Shown here: piece after piece, positions 49,963-56,668 of the stretch
Layout: each line of letters opens with the position of its first letter
How positions within the stretch are numbered: position 1 is the stretch's first letter
Assembly (NCBI RefSeq): GCF_013350005.1
Contig: NZ_JABVWW010000018.1
Coordinates: forward strand, 1-56,668
DNA length: 56,668 bases
From: Methylocystis silviterrae
GTDB taxonomy: Bacteria; Pseudomonadota; Alphaproteobacteria; Rhizobiales; Beijerinckiaceae
Direction: 5' to 3'
Position numbers and translations under genes: made by a program
Notes under the pieces: generated by a model
The model's input: only the letters and a program-made list of their open reading frames with translations
Told to the model about the DNA's origin: nothing
Databases searched by the model: none

Positions 49963-51435
49963 TCACTTGATGACACTGCCTATCGGTGCATCGCTCAGGC
50001 GCTCGCCTTTGCTAGCGAACGATTGATGATCGGCGCTCAGCGTTTGTCCGGCGGCCTGCGAGGCGCCGGCAAGGTACAGCAAGACGCCAGCTATCGAGCA
50101 AAAGGCCAGTGTGCGCGGCACGCCTAGGTCGAGGTGGAAAATGGCGAGTGCGGCGCTAAACGTGAGAAGCAGCGCCCACGGATCGACACTCGATAGAATG
50201 GGCGCCTCGAACGAGAATCCATAACCTCGTACCGCCACAGCCTCTCGAAACATGGCATGGATTGCAAACCAAATCGCCAAGTTTAGGATGACGCCGACAA
50301 CCGCCGCCGTGATGGCCACGAGCGCTCCGGCGAGCGCCTTGTCGCCGCGCATTTTTTCGACGAAGGGCGCGCCGAGGAAAATCCACAAGAAGCATGGCGT
50401 GAAGGTCACCCATGTCGTCAGCAATCCGCCGAGCACGCCGGCGGCGAGCGGCGGCAATGCGCCCGGTTGGCGGTAGGCCGCCAGAAATCCAACGAATTGC
50501 AGCACCATGACCAGTGGCCCGGGCGTGGTTTCCGCCATGCCGAGACCGTCGAGCATTTCGCGCGATTGCAGCCAGTGGAAATTCTCGACGGCCTGTTGCG
50601 CGACATAGGCGAGCACCGCATAGGCGCCGCCGAAAGTCACCATCGCCATCTTGCTGAAGAAAATAGCAATCTGACTGAAGACATCGGCGTGCCCGAGTGA
50701 CAGGAGCAGTGCGGCGACAGGCGCGAGCCAGAGAACGAGCCAGATCGCCGCAACCTTCAGCGCGCTTGCGACCGAAGATGTGGCGTGAATGGGAAGTTCA
50801 TCTCCGAGCAGGCTGTCGCCATCAGCAGCGCTCTTCGCGCTTCCATGTCCGCCGCCGGCGAATTCAGAGAGCTTCGCTTTCCCTCCAAAGTAGCCGATCA
50901 CGCCAGCGGCGAAGACGATGAGCGGAAAGGAGACATCAAAGAAGAAGATTGCGACGAATGCTGCGGCGGCGATGCCCTGCATCACGCGGTTCTTCAGTGC
51001 CCGCTTCCCCACTCGGAAAACCGCCTGGACGACAATAGCGAGCACGGCGGCTTTCAGGCCAAAGAATGCTGCCGCGACGAAGCCGACCTTGCCGAACAGC
51101 GCATAGACGATGCTCAACGCCATAATCGCCGCCACGCCGGGCAGGATGAATAGCCCTCCCGCCATAACGCCGCCGCGCGTCCCATGCATCAACCAGCCGA
51201 CATAGGTGGCGAGTTGCTGGGCCTCTGGGCCAGGCAGCAACATGCAGTAGTTGAGCGCATGCAGAAAGCGACTTTCGGACAGCCATCGCTTTTCCTCGAC
51301 GAGAACCCTGTGCATCAGCGCAATTTGGCCGGCGGGGCCGCCAAAGCTCAGCAGAGCGATGCGCGCCCAGACGCCCAATGCCTCGCGCAACGAGACGCCG
51401 TGATCCGCCGCCTGAATTTTCGTCGGCGCGTTCAT
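49963..51435 (-). CDS. chrA: Chromate efflux transporter ChrA (copy 2)
   Basis: A 490-residue CHR-family protein. The first ~160 residues are almost the same as in copy 1 (MNAPTKIQAADHGVSLREAL and so on). The central linker and C-terminus differ more, and a 30-residue C-terminal extension (GQTLSADHQSFASKGERLSD) is unique to this copy. The start overlaps the chrB stop by ATGA, as in copy 1. Both signature blocks FGGPAG/LPGPEAQQ and FGGAYAVLAY/TPGPLVMVLQ are intact. Confidence 0.93.
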   Translation of the reverse strand: MNAPTKIQAADHGVSLREALGVWARIALLSFGGPAGQIALMHRVLVEEKRWLSESRFLHALNYCMLLPGPEAQQLATYVGWLMHGTRGGVMAGGLFILPGVAAIMALSIVYALFGKVGFVAAAFFGLKAAVLAIVVQAVFRVGKRALKNRVMQGIAAAAFVAIFFFDVSFPLIVFAAGVIGYFGGKAKLSEFAGGGHGSAKSAADGDSLLGDELPIHATSSVASALKVAAIWLVLWLAPVAALLLSLGHADVFSQIAIFFSKMAMVTFGGAYAVLAYVAQQAVENFHWLQSREMLDGLGMAETTPGPLVMVLQFVGFLAAYRQPGALPPLAAGVLGGLLTTWVTFTPCFLWIFLGAPFVEKMRGDKALAGALVAITAAVVGVILNLAIWFAIHAMFREAVAVRGYGFSFEAPILSSVDPWALLLTFSAALAIFHLDLGVPRTLAFCSIAGVLLYLAGASQAAGQTLSADHQSFASKGERLSDAPIGSVIK

Positions 51436-52259
51436 GGGGTTTTCCCGGATTTGGTCGCCGGCCAGTTGTGTGGCTCATCTGTCGCATCGCGACACCATCG
51501 ATAAAAGGCGTCATAGAGCGCCAATCCGGTTTCGAGCTGTTCGAGATCGTCGGGATACATGCGCGATAGGCCAAGCGAAGCGGCAAGGAGCCCCGCTGCC
51601 TCTGGCGCGAGGTCAAGCCGCGCCGTATCCGCGCCGCGCACGATGATGGCAAGCCTTTGCAACGGCTCCTGCGCAAGCCCCCACTCGTCCAGCATCGTAT
51701 CGAAAGTGCAGCGCTCGCCACGATGGCTCCAGAAGGCGCCTTCGATATCGAAGGGAGCAGCAGAAAATCGTTCGGCGACGCCTTGAACCTCCGCCGCCGA
51801 GACGAACAAAAAGACGGCGGCCGGATCGACGAAACGACGGATCAGCCAGGGACAAGCGATGCGATCAACCTTTGGGCGCGCGCGGGTAACCCAAACGGTG
51901 CGCCCCAACGCGTCGCGCGTCGGCAGTTTAGCCGCCGGCACGAGCGGCCCATTCGATTGCGCCCAGGCGACATGGCCTCCGATCAACACATCGGCGGAGT
52001 CGACGCCAGCGTGTCGCAGCCACGCAGCGACGCCTTCGCCGAGATCGTCGCCTTTCTGGTCAATGACGACGGCAGCGCGGCCGGCGAATTCGCTGGCCCA
52101 TTCGGCAACGGAAGCGTGAGGGCGTCGCACTGCGCCGGGAACGAAGCGTGGATCGCTTTCCCATTCCCCGTCAGTCCGCACATCGATGAGGGCGGGACAA
52201 TGCGGGACGCCGATGAGGCGCGCGAGCTTATCGTGAGAGATGGCGTTGATTGACGACAT
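51432..52259 (-). CDS. chrB: Chromate resistance protein ChrB (copy 2)
   Basis: A 275-residue protein with the same two-domain layout as copy 1 and few substitutions (for example MSSINAISHDKL against MSLINAISSDKL). The rhodanese-type loop again lacks cysteine (VVIDQKGDDLGEG). Leads the operon chrB-chrA-superoxide dismutase below the second leader element. Confidence 0.92.
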   Translation of the reverse strand: MSSINAISHDKLARLIGVPHCPALIDVRTDGEWESDPRFVPGAVRRPHASVAEWASEFAGRAAVVIDQKGDDLGEGVAAWLRHAGVDSADVLIGGHVAWAQSNGPLVPAAKLPTRDALGRTVWVTRARPKVDRIACPWLIRRFVDPAAVFLFVSAAEVQGVAERFSAAPFDIEGAFWSHRGERCTFDTMLDEWGLAQEPLQRLAIIVRGADTARLDLAPEAAGLLAASLGLSRMYPDDLEQLETGLALYDAFYRWCRDATDEPHNWPATKSGKTP

Positions 52260-52281
52260 GATGCGCCCTTGGTGAAAAACC

Positions 52282-52366
52282 GGACGCGATTCTTGGGCAT
52301 GTCGCCTCGTGGGGAGATCGCTTCCCCATGCGGCGAGGTTACATCAAACCTACCCACGACTGTCAA
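52282..52366 (-). promoter_or_regulatory. Promoter plus structured leader of chr operon, copy 2
   Basis: TTGACA (complement of 52361-52366), 17-bp spacer, TGTAAC (52338-52343), then the 48-nt element 52329-52282, identical to copy 1 while the bases between element and promoter differ. Same hairpin and loop-to-tail complementarity. chrB copy 2 begins 22 nt downstream. Confidence 0.75.
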
Positions 52367-52499
52367 TAAGGTCTCGCCAAGAACGAATATCGTGCCCGAC
52401 ACACGAGAGACTGACCCTTTGCGAGACGGTGCATTTTCCAGCAGAGCGTCCTGGCGACGGCATGTGCGATCGCCTTGAGCAACCGGCCTGAAAGCTCGC

Positions 52500-53486
52500 T
52501 CAACGTTTTACGGCGACGCCCTCGGGCGCCTTGGGAACGGAAACTGTCTTGACCGCCTCGTCCGTCTCCGTATCGATGATCGAGACGCTGTTGGCGCCGG
52601 TGTTGGTAATCAAGAGCCAGCGCCCGTCCCCCGCGAAGCCGACACCGTGACTACCGGCATCCGGCGCGATCGAAATCGTCTTGACGATCCGGTTCGCCGC
52701 GAGATCGATCTTCTGCACCGTGCCAGCGCCGTCATTTGCGACATAAGCGTATGATTGATTTGGCGCGACCGTGACCTGAACGGGACCGGCGTCCGTGGCT
52801 ATGTCGGTAAGGCGTTTGTGGGTTTGGCCGTCAATGACGGCGACATGATTGGCATTGTGACATGCGACATAGATGCGCTTGCCGTCCTTAGTCGCGCCCG
52901 CGCCCAAGGGACCCGCCCCGACCGGGACCGTGGCCAATGTCTTGCGCGTCGAACGCGAGAGGACGCTCACGTCGCCGCCGCCGTAATTCGACACGAACAG
53001 CTTATCGCCCGAGACGAGGGCGAAATGGGGCATCGATCCGACTTTGACGACGCCCATTGAAGCCGCCGCCTGGGCGTCGAAAATCTCCACCCTGTCGTCG
53101 AATTCATTGGTGACGTAAGCCTCGCGGCCGTCCGGACTGAAATAGGTATGGCGCGGCCCTTTCCCTGTCGAAACGGTTTTGACGACACTGTTCGATTGCG
53201 TGTCGATGATCGACACGGTTCCGGCGTTGTTGTTGGTCACCCATGCCTGCTTTTGATCGGGGCGAAGCGCGATGTTGTGGTTGTGGATACCTACCGGGAT
53301 TACTCGTTCCGCCGAGCCCGCGGCGAGGTCGATCGCCGTGACGACGCCGCCAAACCAGGAGGTGACATAGGCCGTTCCTTTCAAGGATGCGGGAGCTTGC
53401 GCCAACGCTGGCGACGCGCCGCAAGAGGCGAGAAGGATGAACACGGGTATCGCATTATTTAGGAAGGTCGCGCGGGTCATGGGCAT
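52500..53486 (-). CDS. Exported YncE-like beta-propeller protein
   Basis: A 328-residue protein. The N-terminal signal FLNNAIPVFILLASCGASPA contains LASC, a possible lipobox. It is followed by seven propeller-type repeats of about 42 residues, each with a pattern such as GTVSIIDTQSNSVVKTVSTG, AYVTNEFDDRVEIFD and GANSVSIIDTETDEAVKTVS. YncE-type proteins are periplasmic, often iron- or stress-linked, and of unclear biochemical role. Start 53486 or 53480 (aaggagga just upstream). It lies downstream of the third copy of the chr leader, which suggests co-regulation with chromate resistance. Confidence 0.85.
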   Translation of the reverse strand: MPMTRATFLNNAIPVFILLASCGASPALAQAPASLKGTAYVTSWFGGVVTAIDLAAGSAERVIPVGIHNHNIALRPDQKQAWVTNNNAGTVSIIDTQSNSVVKTVSTGKGPRHTYFSPDGREAYVTNEFDDRVEIFDAQAAASMGVVKVGSMPHFALVSGDKLFVSNYGGGDVSVLSRSTRKTLATVPVGAGPLGAGATKDGKRIYVACHNANHVAVIDGQTHKRLTDIATDAGPVQVTVAPNQSYAYVANDGAGTVQKIDLAANRIVKTISIAPDAGSHGVGFAGDGRWLLITNTGANSVSIIDTETDEAVKTVSVPKAPEGVAVKR

Positions 53487-53495
53487 TCCTCCTTC

Positions 53496-53675
53496 TCAGA
53501 GTGCGTGACGAAGCGGGAATTGTGATCGGAAGATCGACAAGGCAATCGCCCGGAAAGGCGATGAGGTGCCGGCCGAGAAATTTCTGGCAGCGCGGCAGGC
53601 GGCAAGGATCAGGCTCTCGAAGAAGCATCTCCGCCGGGCGCATTCGCGAGGAAAGATTGATGCATATAAGGACAT
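53496..53675 (-). CDS. Short ORF directly behind the third chr leader
   Basis: A 59-codon frame MSLYASIFPRECARRRCFFE, SLILAACRAARNFSAGTSSP. The ATG lies behind GAGGGA at the same relative place chrB occupies behind the other two leaders, and its first codons (ATGTCSTTA) resemble those of chrB. It may be a remnant left where a chrB was replaced, or a small real gene translated ahead of the propeller gene 10 bp further on. No family recognised. Confidence 0.35.
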   Translation of the reverse strand: MSLYASIFPRECARRRCFFESLILAACRAARNFSAGTSSPFRAIALSIFRSQFPLRHAL

Positions 53676-53700
53676 GCCGCGTCCCTCGCTTTGAAAAGCT

Positions 53701-53785
53701 GGACGCGATTCTTGGGCATGTCGCCTCGTGGGGAGATCGCTTCCCCATCTGAAAAACTTACACCGAAAGGCCCCCCACGAGTCAA
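53701..53785 (-). promoter_or_regulatory. Third copy of the chr-type promoter and structured leader
   Basis: TTGACT (complement of 53780-53785), 17-bp spacer, TGTAAG (53757-53762) and the 48-nt element 53748-53701, identical to the other two although the surrounding sequence is quite different. It heads the short ORF and the YncE-like gene. Confidence 0.72.
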
Positions 53786-53924
53786 CGTAACTGTAAAACA
53801 AAAAGCGGCGGAAGCCTGCGTTTCCCGTTTGTGAACGTTCCAGGCCGGGATTTGCAACGCCACCGCGCTCAAGTAGTCGGACATGCCCCGCCAAAGCTCG
53901 GCACGCCGCGCTGTAGCCTGTCGC

Positions 53925-54101
53925 ATTGAGCGCGGCAGATGCCCGACGCGGCCTCCATAACGGGAAATCCCCGGAAGATCCTTCTTCAACGCTGAAGAGT
54001 GTGGAGAGAACACGACGACCCGAAGCTTCTGGGTGTGGCTGCATCGCTGGGCTGGTCCGAGCATGGCGGAATTTTTGATCCTCGTCGGACTAACCGGTAG
54101 G
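53925..54101 (+). pseudogene. Duplicated start of the PepSY gene, broken
   Basis: About 177 bp matching 8693-8871 at roughly nine bases in ten: the spacer after the cobalamin-regulated receptor, the ribosome site and the first codons of the PepSY gene (TRSFWVWLHRWAGPSMAEFL). The start ATG has become ACG (54015) and the match stops after LILVGLTG, so no product is expected. Nothing further is recognised up to 54241. Confidence 0.8.
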
Positions 54102-54241
54102 GGCAACGCACATGCCTGTCGCGATAGCATGCAAAACGCTATTTGGATTGAGGGCGAATAATTTCACCGCAGGCCTCCCGGTCGACGCGCATTCTTACGA
54201 GAAACGCAGCGCTGCATTGCCGCGTTCGTACGACTTCGGAA

Positions 54242-55003
54242 TTAATCCGACTCTTCGTCGATGTCCTCCACGAGTTCAGTCACGTCCTTATCTCTAAGGT
54301 CCAACATGCCGTCCAGCTTAATTTCATTGGCGGAGCACTGCAGCAGTCCGGCATCTTCGAGCTTTTCGATGTCGGGCAAGTCACGCAAACTTGCGAGTCC
54401 AAAAACTTCTAGAAATTTCTTCGTCGTGACATAGGCGTAAGGTGCGCCCGGTTGCGGCGCGCGTGGGCCTGCGGCGATGAGGTCGAGATCTTTCAACCGA
54501 CCGATGACGTCGCGGCTGATTTCCCTGCCCGCGAGGTGCGACAGCTCCGCGCGCGTCGCCGGTTGCAGATAGGCGATCGCCGTCACGGTGAGGAGTTCCG
54601 TCGGCGTCAACGCCGGCGGCCCGGCGGCGCGGGCGTCGTTGTTCAAGACGCGAATGGCGTCGGCGTAGCGCGCCTTGGTGCGCAGCTGCCAGCCGCCGGC
54701 GACGTGGACGAGTTCATAGGGTCTCGCACGCAAATCGTCGCGAATGTCCGAAATCAGGTCGTCGAGATTGCAGGCGCGCCCGACAAGTCTGGCCAGCGCC
54801 TGACGCGTCACTGGCGACGGCGAGGCGAAAATCGCCGCTTCGACGCGTCCCATCCACTCGCGCCAGCGCATGACCTGCGGCAAATCGGACAGGTCGGCGT
54901 CGAACAGCAGGTCGGCACCCTGCCCTGACGCGCGACGGCCGGGCCGGTTGCGCGTCTCTGTGGACGCTTCGCTGTCAGCGTGCGCCGTCTTCATCGACCG
55001 CAT
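54242..55003 (-). CDS. scpB: ScpB-like segregation and condensation protein
   Basis: A 253-residue protein, start ATG 55003 behind gagaagg. Two winged-helix domains: ~40-125 (RVEAAIFASPSPVTRQALAR, YELVHVAGGWQLRTKARYAD) and ~130-215 (LTPTELLTVTAIAYLQPATR, GREISRDVIGRLKDLDLIAA, PYAYVTTKKFLEVFGL). ScpB binds SMC-ScpA kleisin complexes; no scpA or smc is near, and plasmid-borne copies paired with DUF1403 are usual in Rhizobiales. It may help maintain the replicon. Confidence 0.87.
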   Translation of the reverse strand: MRSMKTAHADSEASTETRNRPGRRASGQGADLLFDADLSDLPQVMRWREWMGRVEAAIFASPSPVTRQALARLVGRACNLDDLISDIRDDLRARPYELVHVAGGWQLRTKARYADAIRVLNNDARAAGPPALTPTELLTVTAIAYLQPATRAELSHLAGREISRDVIGRLKDLDLIAAGPRAPQPGAPYAYVTTKKFLEVFGLASLRDLPDIEKLEDAGLLQCSANEIKLDGMLDLRDKDVTELVEDIDEESD

Positions 55004-55019
55004 GTCGACGTCCTTCTCA

Positions 55020-56102
55020 TCACAGTCCGTAGAGTCGAAAATTGGCACGCCCGGAGAGTTCGCGCACGGCGCCGAGCGCAACCAGTCGATCGAACAGACG
55101 CCGCGCGGCGCGATCGGAAAGGCCCGCCGCCTTGGCCGCCCGCGCCGGCGAAACGCAATCATCGGCAAGCAGCAGTTCGACGACGCGCAAAGCCTTTTTG
55201 GCGCGCAATTTTGGCGCGACGCTCAACAGTATATTGGAACGCCGCGACAGTTCTGCCGCCAGCGCGTAAGCCTCTTGCGCCGCGCGCGCCGCAGCGCACG
55301 CGACGCTCGAAGACCAATCGGGATCACTCGGACGTGGTCGGCGTCCGGTCGCCGTGCGCATCGATGGATGTGCGATCGTCGTCGCCAACAGCGGCAGTGG
55401 CGCTTCCCATCGCAGACGTTGCGCCAATACGAGATCAGCGAGCCACAACGCAAACATTTCCGCGTCGATTTGCGGCGCATCGTCAAGGATGTGCAGAGCT
55501 GCGGTGCTCACACGCGTCGCAGCATTGAGCGGATTTTCAACCGTCGAAGCCTCTCCTACGAGCGCGGCAAGCGCCGAACCATCGATGTCCGGCGGCAGGT
55601 CGAGACATTCGGCGGCGGCGCGCATCAACGGCGCGTCAAGCCGCGCCGGACGCGTCGCGAAGAGACGCCACAGGCGATGCAGGCGTCCGCCCGGCGTCGG
55701 TGCGGCGTCAAAGCCGGCGAGATGCTCGGCGTCGCGCAGCGCCGCTTCGTCTTCACGCAGCCGCGCCATCGCGGCGCAAGTGGCGGCGGCGCGCAAGGCG
55801 AGACGCTGACGCAACGCGCCGGCAAAGGGCGGCTCGGCGCTGCTCTTGCCGGCGCTCGAAACATCGGCGCCGGAGTGCAGAATGTGATCGAGGAACGCGA
55901 GCGCTGCTCCGGCGCAATAGTGTGTGTTGGGCGCGTCATGGGCCGCGCCGCCGCCGGCTTTCGCCCAATGCGGAAAAGCCTGGATTTCTAATGATTTTGA
56001 CGGTGTTGCCGCCTCCTCGCTGCGGGTTGGCGCGCGCCGTTTCTTCGTCGCGCGCGACGAAGATTCAGCATCAAAACATCCGTGCGAATCGATTTGCGGC
56101 AT
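55020..56102 (-). CDS. DUF1403 family protein
   Basis: A 360-residue protein taken from ATG 56102 (a TTG at 56138 is possible). An N-terminal charged segment is followed by ALAFLDHILHSG, PFAGALRQRLALRAAATCAA, DEAALRDAEHLAG and, at the end, GLSDRAARRLFDRLVALGAV plus RELSGRANFRLYGL, a winged-helix-like tail. DUF1403 proteins sit next to scpB on rhizobial plasmids; the gap to scpB is 16 bp, so the two form one unit. Function unknown, probably replicon maintenance. Confidence 0.82.
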   Translation of the reverse strand: MPQIDSHGCFDAESSSRATKKRRAPTRSEEAATPSKSLEIQAFPHWAKAGGGAAHDAPNTHYCAGAALAFLDHILHSGADVSSAGKSSAEPPFAGALRQRLALRAAATCAAMARLREDEAALRDAEHLAGFDAAPTPGGRLHRLWRLFATRPARLDAPLMRAAAECLDLPPDIDGSALAALVGEASTVENPLNAATRVSTAALHILDDAPQIDAEMFALWLADLVLAQRLRWEAPLPLLATTIAHPSMRTATGRRPRPSDPDWSSSVACAAARAAQEAYALAAELSRRSNILLSVAPKLRAKKALRVVELLLADDCVSPARAAKAAGLSDRAARRLFDRLVALGAVRELSGRANFRLYGL

Positions 56103-56200
56103 GGGTGAATCGTAGCGGCGGAATGAGTCCGGCGGCAAGTCGACGCGGCGTTTTGTCAGCTCTTTTTCTGCAAAATCCGCCGCGCTTGTCGTCTCTCTTA

Positions 56201-56231
56201 CATGTCCGATAATGTGCGCTTATCGGACATG
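56201..56231. repeat. Perfect 12-bp inverted repeat
   Basis: catgtccgataa (56201-56212) and ttatcggacatg (56220-56231) with a 7-bp centre tgtgcgc. There is no run of T on either side, so a terminator is unlikely. The geometry, two 11-12 bp arms with a 6-8 bp centre, is that of a tyrosine-recombinase core site; an operator for the DUF1403-scpB unit is the other option. Confidence 0.6.
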
Positions 56232-56269
56232 ATTCGAGACCCCAACAATGCCGGGCGTGTCGCTCGCTT

Positions 56270-56668
56270 TTAATCGCTGGACAGCGTTCCGAGGCGTCGG
56301 ATTTTTCGCCTCCGTTCACCCTCTATTCCTGGACGCTCACCCTTAATCGCTGGACGGCGCGCCCCGCCCGGAGAGAACGCTTCGCGCATGAGGCGGCCCA
56401 GGAGCCGCTCGCGCGCGGTTGCGGCGCTCGGCCGGCTCCGCCATTCGGGACTCGCCAGAATGTTCTCGGCCAGCGACGCATAGGCGCTCGCGGAGCGCGT
56501 CGAAATGGCGGTCCGAGACGCCAATTGCGCGGGCCGAGACCGCGTCCACGTCTTCAATTGCTCGATCTCAAATCGCGGAGCTCCGAAAACCTCGCGCGCG
56601 CCGGCGCGATCAAGGAGCTGCGCCACGGCGATCCAGGTCGTAAGGCGCCAGTCGCGCGACGCGCTTGA
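56270..56668 (-). CDS. Unidentified protein, truncated by the window edge
   Basis: The frame is open to the right edge, so the N-terminus is outside. Visible: RDWRLTTWIAVAQLLDRAGA, REVFGAPRFEIEQLKTWTRS, SAYASLAENILASPEWRSRP, ERLLGRLMREAFSPG, then a low-complexity basic tail with a repeated gene-level motif (taatcgctggac occurs at 56271 and 56344). I do not recognise the family. Same strand as DUF1403-scpB, with the palindrome at 56201 in between. Confidence 0.5.
   Translation of the reverse strand, partial: SSASRDWRLTTWIAVAQLLDRAGAREVFGAPRFEIEQLKTWTRSRPAQLASRTAISTRSASAYASLAENILASPEWRSRPSAATARERLLGRLMREAFSPGGARRPAIKGERPGIEGERRRKIRRLGTLSSD

Noticed and set aside
53455-53748. 97-codon frame starting in leader 3 (MGKRSPHEATC...) as a full gene
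   Set aside because: Only the first part is shared with the other leaders; the remainder runs into the start of the propeller gene and shows no protein family. Kept only as a possible leader peptide.
1-56668. tRNA or rRNA genes
   Set aside because: No cloverleaf with TTCGAAT-type T-loop and CCA-proximal stem, and no rRNA segment, was recognised on either strand.

Overview
The window looks like an accessory replicon or genomic island from an alphaproteobacterium of the Rhizobiales type. The basis is high GC, a DUF1403-ScpB pair typical of rhizobial plasmids, alphaproteobacterial IS remnants, a phasin fragment and TonB receptors opening with a shared 'LPTIDVG' motif. A type II methanotroph (Methylocystis/Methylosinus relative) is a plausible host, but that is inference. 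The main theme is iron and other metals: siderophore synthesis, TonB-dependent uptake, cobalamin-regulated transport, iron storage and chromate resistance.

Left part (1-16 kb). Small secreted proteins and a decayed nuclease gene precede a minus-strand chromate operon (chrB-chrA and a ChrL-like DUF1259 gene) with a conserved structured leader. Divergent from it, a promoter and cobalamin riboswitch lead to a TonB receptor, a PepSY membrane protein and two unknown proteins. After an IS630 remnant comes an exbB-exbD-tonB operon that also carries two exported TonB C-terminal-like proteins.

Centre (16-38 kb). A PepSY protein and a siderophore receptor stand divergent from hemP, which is followed by wrecked heme ABC transporter genes (hmuT, hmuU). 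Then comes the highlight: a nine-gene minus-strand operon with the same gene content and order as the Staphylococcus aureus staphyloferrin B operon sbnABCDEFGHI, almost all junctions overlapping by 4 bp. An intact IS1380 element separates it from a further TonB receptor. The likely flow is SbnA/B supplying L-2,3-diaminopropionate and 2-oxoglutarate, SbnG supplying citrate, SbnI supplying O-phosphoserine, SbnE/H/F/C assembling the siderophore, SbnD exporting it, and TonB receptors with ExbBD-TonB bringing ferric chelates back.

Right part (38-56.7 kb). An IS1595 transposase is followed by a gene graveyard (strawberry-notch/Toprim fragments, a frameshifted coiled-coil gene, DUF1326, Dps and phasin fragments) in which several live genes remain: a PadR-hemerythrin-CHR operon with a clear palindromic operator, an MFS transporter, an SDR protein and a bacterioferritin. 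A second chrB-chrA operon, this time with a superoxide dismutase, is a diverged duplicate of the first. The same leader RNA occurs a third time in front of a beta-propeller gene. The window ends with DUF1403-ScpB and an unidentified partial gene.

Caveat: single-base frameshifts recur (nuclease, a small gene at 1.6 kb, the third chrA, the coiled-coil gene). They may be real decay or sequencing error; raw reads would decide.
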